From the NCBI RefSeq assembly GCF_030369675.1, contig NZ_CP128477.1, positions 744,001-808,000 of the forward strand: DNA of 64,000 bases, read 5' to 3'. Below are positions 8,742 to 16,696 of the stretch, piece after piece. Origin of the DNA: Peteryoungia algae. Its GTDB lineage: Bacteria > Pseudomonadota > Alphaproteobacteria > Rhizobiales > Rhizobiaceae. Below the pieces are notes generated by a model that made no database searches, was not told where the DNA came from, and was given only the letters and a program-made list of their open reading frames with translations. The position numbers and the translations under genes were made by a program. Every line of letters starts with the position of its first letter. The stretch's first letter is position 1.

Positions 8742-9370
8742 CCGAGGAAACCACTGCCACCGGCGAGGCAGATCTCGCCCGCCACGCGGAGAAGATGGCC
8801 AAGAAGAAGGCTGCCCGCGACAAGATCATGGCCACCAAGACCGGTGAAAAGGGTTTGATCATCGTCCATACCGGCAAGGGCAAGGGCAAGTCCTCGGCCG
8901 CCTTCGGGATGATCTTCCGCCACATCGCCCATGGCAAGAAGTGCGCCGTTGTGCAGTTCATCAAAGGCGCCATGTCGACGGGCGAGCGGGATATGATCCT
9001 CAAGCATTTCTCCGACTTGTGCGAATTCCATACCATGGGCGAGGGCTTTACCTGGGAAACGCAGGACAAGGCGCGCGACATCGCCATGGCAAAAGCCGCC
9101 TGGGAAAAGGCGAAGGAACTGATCCGGGATCCGGCAAATTCCATGGTGCTGCTCGACGAGGTGAACATCGCCATACGCTACGACTACATCGATCTCGCTG
9201 AGGTGCTCGAATTCCTGGCCACCGAAAAGCCTGACATGACCCATGTCGTCTTGACCGGCCGAAACGCCAAGGACGAGCTGATCGAGCTCGCCGATCTGGT
9301 GACCGAGATGGAGCTGGTGAAGCATCCCTTCCGCTCTGGCATCAAGGCGCAGATCGGGGTGGAATACTGA
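8738..9370 (+). CDS. cobO: Cob(I)yrinic acid a,c-diamide adenosyltransferase
   Basis: A 210-residue CobO/CobA/BtuR-type corrinoid adenosyltransferase, which transfers the 5'-deoxyadenosyl group from ATP to Co(I) corrinoid. It has a Lys-rich N-terminal helix and the family P-loop HTGKGKGKSSAAFG at residues 44-57, then VQFIKGAMSTGE, a Walker B-like MVLLDEVNIAIRY near 135-147, and THVVLTGRNA near 167. Length is normal. Start ATG overlaps the acetyltransferase stop (ATGA). Last gene of the riboswitch operon; the next gene is convergent 38 bases away. Confidence 0.97.
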   Translation: MTEETTATGEADLARHAEKMAKKKAARDKIMATKTGEKGLIIVHTGKGKGKSSAAFGMIFRHIAHGKKCAVVQFIKGAMSTGERDMILKHFSDLCEFHTMGEGFTWETQDKARDIAMAKAAWEKAKELIRDPANSMVLLDEVNIAIRYDYIDLAEVLEFLATEKPDMTHVVLTGRNAKDELIELADLVTEMELVKHPFRSGIKAQIGVEY

Positions 9371-9408
9371 GAGCATCGCGTTATTGGCACGATCACGGAC
9401 GTGGTTCT

Positions 9409-10227
9409 TCAGCGTGACGCTTTCATTGCCATCAGGCATTTGAGGCGTTCTGCCGTTGGGGGATCAGCCGGGAAGAAGGATTCGATCGCCAGTTCCGACA
9501 GGGTGATATCAACCGGCGATCCGAACACGGTTGTGGTCGACAAAAACGAAAGAACACCGACTTTCGTCCTCAACTGCAGAGGGACGGCGAAGTCGGCTTT
9601 ATCGCCGATGGGCGAGCTGCCTCCAGCGACTTGTGCCTCGGGATGCGGCAGGTCCTGCAATTCATGCCGCAGCGCTCTCAGCACCGGATCTCCGCTGGCT
9701 GCAATCTGCTGTTGAAGGCGATCAAGCAGGTGGTGCCGCCATTGCCCGAAATTGACGATGTCAGGCGCCAGGCCAGACGGATGCAGGCTGAGACGCAGGA
9801 CGTTGACGGGCGGCTTCAGCAATTCGGGGTCTCGAACGGCGGTCAGCAAGAGCTCCACCGCGCCATTCGCTGCGACAAGCGTCCAGTGTCGATCGACGGC
9901 CAATGCCGGGTGTGGTTCATGACCTTTCAGGATCAAGTCCACCGTCTGTCGCGCAACGGCCAGTGCCGGTTCATCCAGAGATCGCTGCAAGTAGATCGGG
10001 GCGAAGCCGGCGGCCACGAGTATGGGATTGCGCTCACGCAGCGGAACGGCAAGCCTCTCGGTCAGTCGCAGCAGCATATCCCTGCTGGGCGAGGCCCTGC
10101 CGCTTTCGATGAAACTCAGGTGCCGCTGGGAGATATCTGCATCAAGCGCCAGGTCCAACTGGCTCAAGTGGCGGCGTTGCCGCCACTCTCGCAAGAAGTC
10201 ACCCAGACTCTGGCTTGCCCCGATCAT
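9409..10227 (-). CDS. XRE-family transcriptional regulator with MmyB-like sensor domain
   Basis: A 272-residue regulator. Residues about 8-62 are a helix-turn-helix (FLREWRQRRHLSQLDLAL ... ISQRHLSFIESGRASPS), and about 95-265 form the MmyB-like ligand-binding domain (HPALAVDRHWTLVAANGA, PPVNVLRLSLHPSGLAPDIVNF), a PAS-like fold in this family. Proteins of this class are usually repressors or activators of a neighbouring redox or detoxification gene. It is second in a two-gene minus-strand operon, overlapping the NTF2-like gene by four bases (ATGA). Confidence 0.88.
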   Translation of the reverse strand: MIGASQSLGDFLREWRQRRHLSQLDLALDADISQRHLSFIESGRASPSRDMLLRLTERLAVPLRERNPILVAAGFAPIYLQRSLDEPALAVARQTVDLILKGHEPHPALAVDRHWTLVAANGAVELLLTAVRDPELLKPPVNVLRLSLHPSGLAPDIVNFGQWRHHLLDRLQQQIAASGDPVLRALRHELQDLPHPEAQVAGGSSPIGDKADFAVPLQLRTKVGVLSFLSTTTVFGSPVDITLSELAIESFFPADPPTAERLKCLMAMKASR

Positions 10228-10589
10228 GCCGTTGCCGGTACCCGATCAAGAAAGCCGTCGACGCTGCGCAGACGCCCGTCTTCGACCACCGCGAAATCGG
10301 TGCCCTTGATCATGTCGTCGTTGTCGGCAGGCCCGAGCTTCCACGAAAATCGCAATCGGCTGCCATATCCATCTGGCTTGCCTACCAACGCGAAGCGAAA
10401 GCCAGGGAACCTCTGATGGACTGCGCCGACCAGCGCATGAAGTTCGCTTGGCCCGTCGGCGGCCATCAAAGGGTCGATATAGGTTGTGTCATCGGTGAAG
10501 GTTTCGGCAATGAGCTTGGATCGTTCGTCGGCGTCAGTCTCGTTCCAGACGGCGATGTAGTGCTCTGCGATCCTCTGTGCATTGTCCAT
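10224..10589 (-). CDS. NTF2-like / SnoaL-like protein
   Basis: A 121-residue alpha+beta-barrel protein of the NTF2/SnoaL superfamily: the N-terminal helix AQRIAEHYIAVWNE, then FTDDTTYIDPLMAADGPSELHALVGAVHQRFPGFRFAL, and a C-terminal DFAVVEDGRLRSVDGFLD sheet. Such proteins can be enzymes (cyclases, isomerases) or binding domains; no substrate is assignable. The ATG at 10589 is preferred to the one at 10595 because AAGGAG then sits about 7 bases upstream. The gene overlaps the downstream XRE regulator start, so the pair is one operon and the regulator may sense this gene's substrate. Confidence 0.8.
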   Translation of the reverse strand: MDNAQRIAEHYIAVWNETDADERSKLIAETFTDDTTYIDPLMAADGPSELHALVGAVHQRFPGFRFALVGKPDGYGSRLRFSWKLGPADNDDMIKGTDFAVVEDGRLRSVDGFLDRVPATA

Positions 10590-10692
10590 TGTCATACTCC
10601 TTTGATCGTGTGCCGTGAACAGGCAACGCGATCATCGCGGGCTGGCATCAGACTATCAATTACGCCGGAGGTAATCAAAACGTGGCGGGAGC

Positions 10693-11526
10693 CTAAAACC
10701 CTAGCCACATCCGGATCGGATTGGTGGGGTCGGCGAGCAGCTTGATGGCGAGCGCCACACAGGTGACGACCAGCAAGGGCTTGATGATCCTGGCTCCCTG
10801 GCGCATGGCAAAACGCGAGCCGGTCTGGGCGCCGAGGAACTGACCGACGCCCATCAAAAGGCCGACCTTCCACAAGACCACACCGCTTGCAACGAAGACG
10901 AGGAAGGCGCCGAGATTTGAGCCGAGGTTCAAAAGCTTGGTATGCGCGGTCGCCTTCAGCATGCCGAAACCGGCGAGCGAGACGAAGGCCAGCATGAAGA
11001 AGGAGCCGGTGCCGGGGCCAAAGACGCCATCATAGAGGCCGATCAGCGGCACAAGCGTGACGCCGAAGACGAAGGGCGTCATGCGTTGATGGCGGTCTTC
11101 GTCGGAAATATTCGGCTTCAGGGCGAAGTAGAGCGCAATGGCAACGAGCAGGAAAGGCATCAGCACCCGCAGAATGTCCCCGGGAACGACGGTCGCGATC
11201 AGGGCACCGACAGCACCGCCGAGAACGGCCATGGCTGCCATTGGCAACTGCTTCTTCAGGTCGACATGGCCCTTGCGCGCATAGGCGAGGGTCGCAGAAC
11301 CCGCGCCGAACATTGACTGCAGCTTGTTCGTGCCCAGGGTTTCGAGCGGTGGGATACCGGCGATGAGCATGGCCGGAATGGTGATCAGCCCGCCGCCGCC
11401 GGCAATCGAATCGATGAAACCGGCAATGAAGGCAGCGACGAACAAAAGCAGCAGGGCTTGGAAGGCGAGATCGACCACGGGGAGACTCGTGAGGAGGGGG
11501 TGAAATGTGCCGCCCTTGTGGACCAA
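10693..11526 (-). CDS. TSUP (TauE/SafE) family membrane permease
   Basis: A 277-residue (from TTG) integral inner-membrane protein with about seven or eight hydrophobic segments, of the sulfite exporter TauE/SafE family. The N-terminal repeat has AFIAGFIDSIAGGGGLITIPAMLIAGIPPLETLGTNK split over residues 35-71, the family's hallmark glycine-rich block. TSUP proteins move small sulfur-containing or organic anions; here the substrate is not evident. Start is uncertain: TTG at 11526 gives the track length, while an in-frame GTG at 11478 begins just before the first membrane segment. Neither has a clear ribosome site. Confidence 0.85.
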   Translation of the reverse strand: MVHKGGTFHPLLTSLPVVDLAFQALLLLFVAAFIAGFIDSIAGGGGLITIPAMLIAGIPPLETLGTNKLQSMFGAGSATLAYARKGHVDLKKQLPMAAMAVLGGAVGALIATVVPGDILRVLMPFLLVAIALYFALKPNISDEDRHQRMTPFVFGVTLVPLIGLYDGVFGPGTGSFFMLAFVSLAGFGMLKATAHTKLLNLGSNLGAFLVFVASGVVLWKVGLLMGVGQFLGAQTGSRFAMRQGARIIKPLLVVTCVALAIKLLADPTNPIRMWLGF

Positions 11527-11825
11527 TCATGGCGGCTCCGCAACTGGCCAGGACCGTCGCGCGTGTCGCGGGCGGGACATTCTGTGAACTGCCGCATCCG
11601 TCATACAAAGCGCCGCAATCCGGTTTGACCGCTGGGTGAGGCTTCGATAAAGCTCACAGTAATGTGCGACGGCGCCTGTTCGACAGGCTGGAAATAGTCC
11701 GGTGCGGCCAACCCAATCAGGGGGCCAATTCCGGAGCTGTCCCAAAGGCCATGGACCACGCCAGAAATGGCAGAAGGTTCGGCGCTTCGTACAGAAAAAG
11801 AAGCGAAGCAGGGAGGCCTTTGTCT

Positions 11826-13160
11826 ATGGCGGAAAAACTCGGAATCATGGTTTGCGGACACGGCAGCCGCAATCAGAATGCGGCCAAGGAATTCGCCGTG
11901 ATCGCGGAAGCGCTGCGCGCCCGCAACCCGGACCTGCCCGTTGAATACGGCTATCTCGAATTCTGCAATCCGGTGATTTCTGCCGGTCTCGACAGCCTGC
12001 GCGAGCAGGGTGTGACCCGGGTGCTGGCCGTTCCCGGCATGCTCTTTGCGGCAGGACATGCCAAGAACGACATTCCCTCTGTGCTCAACACCTACCAGGC
12101 ACAGAATCCGGGCATGGTCATCAATTACGGTCGCGAACTCGGCATCGACCTGAAGATGATCCGAGCTGCCGGCGACCGGATCCAGGCAGCTGTCGACGAA
12201 GCCAATGACACGCTCGGGTTCATCGAAAAGCACGAGACGCTGCTGATGGTGGTCGGCCGAGGCTCGTCCGACCCGGACGCCAATTCCAACGCCACCAAGG
12301 TCATGCGCATGCTCTGGGAAGGCATGGGCTTCGGTTGGGGCGAAACCTGCTATTCGGGCGTGACCTTCCCGCTGGTCGAGCCGGGGCTGACCCATGCCGC
12401 CAAGCTCGGCTACAAGCGCATCATCGTCTTCCCGTATTTCCTGTTCACCGGCGTGCTGGTGAAGCGCATCTACAGCTATACCGACGAAGTGGCGGCGCGG
12501 TTCCCGGAGATCCAGTTCGTCAAGGCGAGCTATCTCAACGATCACCCGCTGGTGCTCGATGCCTTCCAGGATCGCGTCAAGGAGATCCTTGAGGGGGCAG
12601 CCGTGATGAACTGCCAGATGTGCAAGTATCGCGAACAGGTCCTGGGCTTCGAGGCCGATGTCGGCCAGCCGCAGGAAAGCCATCACCATCACGTCGAGGG
12701 CATTGGCGGGGGACTGGAAGACTGTCCCTGCAAGGGCGACTGCGATGCATCCTGCCGCGATCCGGATTACTGTCGTGAGCACGGTCTTCCCTGGACGCCT
12801 GTGCACAGCCACGCCGAACCGGCACCGCTGCAGGCCGTCGCGCTCGAGCCCGCATTCGATTATGCGGCGTCCTTCACGCTCGGCGGCAAATATGCTGCCT
12901 TGAAGGACAAGACGCCGGACGCCGACTTGCAAGCCGTGATGGATGCGCCGTCCTCGGGCAAGTCCGCGCAGCACGAGCATGGACCGGACTGCGGCTGCGG
13001 TCATCATGATCACCACGACCACGACCACGATCATCACCATGGTCACACCCACGGGCATGATCATGGCCACAGCCACGATCATGGTCACGATCACCACCAC
13101 GCGCCCTATCCCCATGCCGATCATCCGCTGGGGCCGAAGTCGATGCAGAAGAAAAACTGA
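11826..13160 (+). CDS. cbiX: CbiX-like sirohydrochlorin/cobalt chelatase with Cys- and His-rich C-terminus
   Basis: A 444-residue class II chelatase with two tandem CbiX-like halves. The first half has VCGHGSRN with the metal-binding His at residue 12 and a later VPGMLFAAGHAKNDIP; the second half has VVGRGSSDPDAN near 143 and IIVFPYFLFTGVLVKRI near 200. It then adds MNCQMCKYREQ (about 260), a cysteine cluster CPCKGDCDASCRDPDYC (about 299-315), and a very His-rich tail (about 389-437). The Cys motifs suggest an Fe-S or metal site and the His tail metal storage. The open frame begins at 11664, but only ATG 11826 has a good site (GGGAGG) and matches the family. First gene of the second cob operon; overlaps the next gene by one base (TGATG). 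Confidence 0.85.
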   Translation: MAEKLGIMVCGHGSRNQNAAKEFAVIAEALRARNPDLPVEYGYLEFCNPVISAGLDSLREQGVTRVLAVPGMLFAAGHAKNDIPSVLNTYQAQNPGMVINYGRELGIDLKMIRAAGDRIQAAVDEANDTLGFIEKHETLLMVVGRGSSDPDANSNATKVMRMLWEGMGFGWGETCYSGVTFPLVEPGLTHAAKLGYKRIIVFPYFLFTGVLVKRIYSYTDEVAARFPEIQFVKASYLNDHPLVLDAFQDRVKEILEGAAVMNCQMCKYREQVLGFEADVGQPQESHHHHVEGIGGGLEDCPCKGDCDASCRDPDYCREHGLPWTPVHSHAEPAPLQAVALEPAFDYAASFTLGGKYAALKDKTPDADLQAVMDAPSSGKSAQHEHGPDCGCGHHDHHDHDHDHHHGHTHGHDHGHSHDHGHDHHHAPYPHADHPLGPKSMQKKN

Positions 13161-14728
13161 TGCCGCTCTTCGATCGCATCCTGATCGTCGACTGGTCCGG
13201 TGCCGGGCAACCGGTGACGGGCAAGAACTCGCTCTGGGCCTGCCTCGCCCGGCGCGAGGGCGATCGGCCCGTGATCGACTGGATCGAGAACTTTCCGACC
13301 CGGCATGCCTTCATGTCGCGCCTCGACGCAGAGGTGGGGTCTGCCTTGGCCGCCGGTGAACGTCTCCTCTGCGGCTTCGATTTCGCCTTCGGTTATCCCG
13401 CAGGCACAGCCGTGCGTCTGACGGGCCGGCCAGACTGGCGCTCGCTCTGGCGCCTGATCGCATCCGAAATCGAAGATGGCGATGACAACCGGAACAACCG
13501 CTTTGACCTTGCTTCGCTTTGGAACGCGGCACATTTTCCAGGCGAGCCCCGCTTCTGGGGGCGGCCACATCAGCACACCTATCCCGACCTCTCCGACAAG
13601 AAGCCTGCAGCGCCACAATCGGCGCCCTTTGCCTTCCGTCATTCGGAACAGTTTGCCAAGGGGGCGAAATCTGTCTGGCAGCTCACCTACAATGGCTCGG
13701 TCGGCAGCCAGACCCTCCTCGGCATCGCGCGCTTGTCGCGCTTTCTCGACGAAAGCGGTCACCGCGAAAAGGTTGCCGTTTGGCCCTTCGAGACTGGTTT
13801 TGCCAGCGCTTTCGAAAAGCCGGTCATCTTTGCCGAAATCTACCCCTCGCTCTTCACTGTGGCCGCTGGTGACGACGTGAAGGATCAGGCGCAGGTCCGC
13901 ACCGTCGCCGAAGCCTTCGCCCGGTATGATGCCGAGGGCAGTCTGGCTCAACTGCTTGAACGTCCGCCGATGCTGGCTGAGGACAAGGTGGCAACGTCGA
14001 TCACCGAGGAGGGCTGGGTGCTCGGCATCGGTCATCGCGATCTCACAAGTGCTGTATCGCCTGCTGCAAGTGCGTCTGCTGGCCAGATGGCACCCCTCGA
14101 CTACATCCGCGACCCCGCTGAAATCTATCGCCAGTCCTTCGCCACCATTCGCGAGGAGGCGGCTCTCGACCGCTTCCCAACCGTCCTGCAGCCGCTGGTC
14201 ATCCGCCTCATTCATGCCTGTGGCATGGTCGATCTCGCCGACGATATCCGCTGGTCGGACGGCGCTTTCGAGGCCGGGGCCGCGGCCCTTGAAAGAGGCG
14301 CATCCGTGCTTGTCGATGTCGAGATGGTGCGCCATGGCGTGATCCGCCGCCTGCTGCCGGCTGACAACGAGATCCTTTGCTTGTTGAACGACGATCGCGT
14401 GCGCCCGAAGGCGGCCGAGATCGGCAACACACGCTCGGCCGCCCAGGTCGACCTCTGGGACGAACATCTCGGCGGCGCGGTCGTCGCGATCGGCAATGCG
14501 CCGACAGCACTCTTCCGGCTGCTCGAGCGCATCGACGCAGGGGCACCGAAGCCCGCGATCATCCTGGGCTTCCCGGTCGGCTTCGTCGGTGCCGCCGAAA
14601 GCAAGGATGCCTTGATCGCTGATAGCCGCGGCATCCCCTACATTGCCGTCCGTGGCCGACGGGGTGGCTCCGCGATGGCCTCGGCCGCGGTGAATGCGCT
14701 TGCGGGAGGCCTCGGTACCAATGTCTGA
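13160..14728 (+). CDS. cobH: Two-domain protein: N-terminal DUF429-like domain fused to precorrin-8X methylmutase CobH
   Basis: A 522-residue protein. Residues 310-522 are a complete CobH: DYIRDPAEIYRQSFATIR, the catalytic His in IRLIHACGMVDL, VEMVRHGVIRR, AEIGNTRSAAQVDLWDE, AIGNAPTALFRLLE and GFPVGFVGAAESK. CobH moves a methyl from C11 to C12 to make hydrogenobyrinate. An internal ATG at 14087 sits exactly at the domain boundary. Residues 1-309 are a different domain beginning ILIVDWSGAGQPVTGK, with GFDFAFGYPAG near 75 and IFAEIYPSLF near 220; the D-x-S, D-x-x-x-x-P and E-x-x-P pattern resembles RNase H-like DUF429 proteins. Its role is unknown. Overlaps cbiX (1 base) and cobL (8 bases). Confidence 0.9.
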   Translation: MPLFDRILIVDWSGAGQPVTGKNSLWACLARREGDRPVIDWIENFPTRHAFMSRLDAEVGSALAAGERLLCGFDFAFGYPAGTAVRLTGRPDWRSLWRLIASEIEDGDDNRNNRFDLASLWNAAHFPGEPRFWGRPHQHTYPDLSDKKPAAPQSAPFAFRHSEQFAKGAKSVWQLTYNGSVGSQTLLGIARLSRFLDESGHREKVAVWPFETGFASAFEKPVIFAEIYPSLFTVAAGDDVKDQAQVRTVAEAFARYDAEGSLAQLLERPPMLAEDKVATSITEEGWVLGIGHRDLTSAVSPAASASAGQMAPLDYIRDPAEIYRQSFATIREEAALDRFPTVLQPLVIRLIHACGMVDLADDIRWSDGAFEAGAAALERGASVLVDVEMVRHGVIRRLLPADNEILCLLNDDRVRPKAAEIGNTRSAAQVDLWDEHLGGAVVAIGNAPTALFRLLERIDAGAPKPAIILGFPVGFVGAAESKDALIADSRGIPYIAVRGRRGGSAMASAAVNALAGGLGTNV

Positions 14729-15962
14729 CCACGCGCATGGCCCCTGGCTGACCATCATCGGGATCGGAGACAATGGGCTCGAAAGCCTCACTCCCGAGGC
14801 TCAGGCTGTCGTCTGGCAGGCGGAGACGCTCGTCATTGGCGAGAGGTTGGATGCCGTGATCGACGGATCGAACCTGCCCGAGCTGAAGCGCATCCTCACC
14901 TGGGGTGCCGGGTTTCGCGAGACACTTGCCGAGATCCTGAAATTGCGCGGTACCCCCGTTACGATCCTGGCCACCGGCGACCCTATGCATTTCGGCATCG
15001 GGGCGACGCTGCGACGCTATGTGGCGGCGGAAGAAATGGACGTCCTGCCCAGCCCGTCCGCCTTTTCGCTCGCTGCCGCCCGGCTGGGATGGCCGCTGCA
15101 GTCGGTCACCCAGATCTCTCTGCATGGTCGTCCGCTCGCCTTCCTCAACCGCCATGTCCTGCCGCGCGCGCGCATCCTGGCGCTGACATCGGACGCCTCG
15201 ACGGTGCAGGCCGCCTCTGTTCTGCTGGCCGAACGCGGCTTTGGCGCCTCCGTGCTGCATGTGCTGGAACACATGGGCGGGCAGCATGAGCGCATCCTGC
15301 GTTTGTCAGCGTTGGAAATGGCTGAAACCTGCCCCCCCATGTCGGACTTCAACACGCTGGCGATCGACTGCGCCTGGGACGGACCGATCCTGGCGCCGGT
15401 GCCCGGCCTGCCCGACGAGGCCTTCCGTCATGACGGCCAGTTGACCAAGCGCGAGATCCGCGCGGCAACGCTTGCCCAACTGGCACCCTTTCCGAATGCC
15501 CGTCTCTGGGATGTCGGTGCCGGCTGCGGCTCGATCGCCATTGAGTGGATGCGCGCAGGCATGGGGTCCAGGGCGATTGCGATCGAGGCGAAGCCCGAGC
15601 GGCTGGCAATGATCCGCGAGAATGCCGAGACCCTCGGCGTGCCCGATCTTGACATTGTCGCAGGCGAGGCGCCGGCGGTGCTCGCGGGCCTCAAGACGCC
15701 CGATGTCATCTTCATTGGCGGCGGCATCAGCGGCGAGGGGCTTTTCGACGCCTGCTGGGCCGCCCTTCCGCCCGGCGGAAGGCTGGTGGCCAATGCGGTG
15801 ACCATAGAGGGCGAGGCCAGGCTCGTCGATCTGCGCGGTCGCCATGGTGGGGATCTGACCCGCATCCAGGTGGCACGCGCTGCCCCGGTCGGGCGCTATT
15901 GCGGCTGGAAGTCACTGATGCCGGTCACGATGTGGACCGTTGTGAAGGGAGAGGTCGAATGA
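14721..15962 (+). CDS. cobL: Precorrin-6Y C5,15-methyltransferase (decarboxylating)
   Basis: A 413-residue bifunctional CobL. The N-terminal half (about 8-205) is a CbiE-type tetrapyrrole methylase (TIIGIGDNGLESLTPEA, ATGDPMHFGIGATL, PSPSAFSLAAARLGWPLQ); the C-terminal half (about 235-410) is a CbiT Rossmann methyltransferase with SAM motif LWDVGAGCGSIAIEW near 262 and DVIFIGGGISGEGLFDACW. It methylates C5 and C15 and removes the C12 acetate carboxyl, yielding precorrin-8X. ATG 14721 lies in the last bases of cobH; an in-frame codon 27 bases upstream is less likely. Ends in an ATGA overlap with cobI. Confidence 0.96.
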   Translation: MSDHAHGPWLTIIGIGDNGLESLTPEAQAVVWQAETLVIGERLDAVIDGSNLPELKRILTWGAGFRETLAEILKLRGTPVTILATGDPMHFGIGATLRRYVAAEEMDVLPSPSAFSLAAARLGWPLQSVTQISLHGRPLAFLNRHVLPRARILALTSDASTVQAASVLLAERGFGASVLHVLEHMGGQHERILRLSALEMAETCPPMSDFNTLAIDCAWDGPILAPVPGLPDEAFRHDGQLTKREIRAATLAQLAPFPNARLWDVGAGCGSIAIEWMRAGMGSRAIAIEAKPERLAMIRENAETLGVPDLDIVAGEAPAVLAGLKTPDVIFIGGGISGEGLFDACWAALPPGGRLVANAVTIEGEARLVDLRGRHGGDLTRIQVARAAPVGRYCGWKSLMPVTMWTVVKGEVE

Positions 15963-16696
15963 CCGGTACACTCTATGGTCTCGGCCTTGGTCCAGGCGAT
16001 CCTGAGCTCTTGACGCTGAAGGCGCATCGCATTCTGACGCAATGCCCCGTCATTGCCTATCCGGCACCCGATACCGGTCCGAGCTTCGCCCGCCAGATCG
16101 CGGCCCCCTATCTGACCGCTGCCCAGCTGGAGGTCCCGATTGTCGTGCCGATGCGCGTCGAGCGCTTCCCAGCGCAGGACATCTACACGAAGGCGGCGGA
16201 GACGCTGTCGCATCATCTCGATGCCGGGTCCGATGTTGCCGTGCTCTGCGAGGGAGACCCCTTCTTTTACGGCTCGTTCATGTATCTCTTCGAGCGGCTT
16301 GCTGATCGATACCCGACGCAGGTCGTTCCGGGCGTTTCCTCAATGATGGCGGCCGCCGCCGGTCTCGGACGTCCGCTTGCTGCCCGCAATGACGTCCTGA
16401 CCGTTTTGCCCGGTCCGCTGCCGGATGACCAGCTGAAGGCCCGCATCGACGCCTCCGGTGCTGTTGCCATCATCAAGCTCGGCCGGCATTTCGCCCGCAT
16501 CCGCACGCTGATCGAAAGCCTGGGGCTGACGGCGCAAGCAGGTTATGCCGAGCGTGTCAGCCTTGCCGAAGAAAAGCTCACGCCGCTCTCCGAGGTCGCA
16601 GGCGACACAGCCCCCTATTTCTCGATGATCCTGATCTACAAGGGAGAGGAGCGCTGGCATCCGGCGCTCGCCAAGACCCTTGGAAGTGGGGCCTGA
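15959..16696 (+). CDS. cobI: Precorrin-2 C20-methyltransferase
   Basis: A 245-residue class III tetrapyrrole methylase: LYGLGLGPGDPELLTLKA at residues 5-22 binds SAM, with CEGDPFFYGSFMYLFERL near 97 and VVPGVSSMMAAAAGLGRPLA near 122. It methylates precorrin-2 at C20, committing it to corrin synthesis. Start ATG overlaps the cobL stop (ATGA), and its TGA overlaps the next ATG by one base. Length is the family norm (about 240). Confidence 0.96.
   Translation: MTGTLYGLGLGPGDPELLTLKAHRILTQCPVIAYPAPDTGPSFARQIAAPYLTAAQLEVPIVVPMRVERFPAQDIYTKAAETLSHHLDAGSDVAVLCEGDPFFYGSFMYLFERLADRYPTQVVPGVSSMMAAAAGLGRPLAARNDVLTVLPGPLPDDQLKARIDASGAVAIIKLGRHFARIRTLIESLGLTAQAGYAERVSLAEEKLTPLSEVAGDTAPYFSMILIYKGEERWHPALAKTLGSGA

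Noticed and set aside
11527..11825. Second cobalamin riboswitch before the cbiX operon
   Set aside because: I looked for the B12 box and the GGGAA/CCCCGC blocks and found none; only a good ribosome site is visible.
12970..13110. His-codon repeats (CAC/CAT/GAT runs) as a CRISPR or tandem-repeat element
   Set aside because: They are in frame and explained by the His/Asp-rich tail of the chelatase.
11601..13124. 507-residue minus-strand frame opposite cbiX
   Set aside because: Its Val/Met-rich N-terminus is the antisense of the His-rich tail; no ribosome site or recognisable domain.
13160..14728. A missed stop or frameshift joining two separate genes before cobH
   Set aside because: The frame is open and codon use is even across the boundary; no shift is needed, so a true fusion is the simpler reading, although relatives should be compared.
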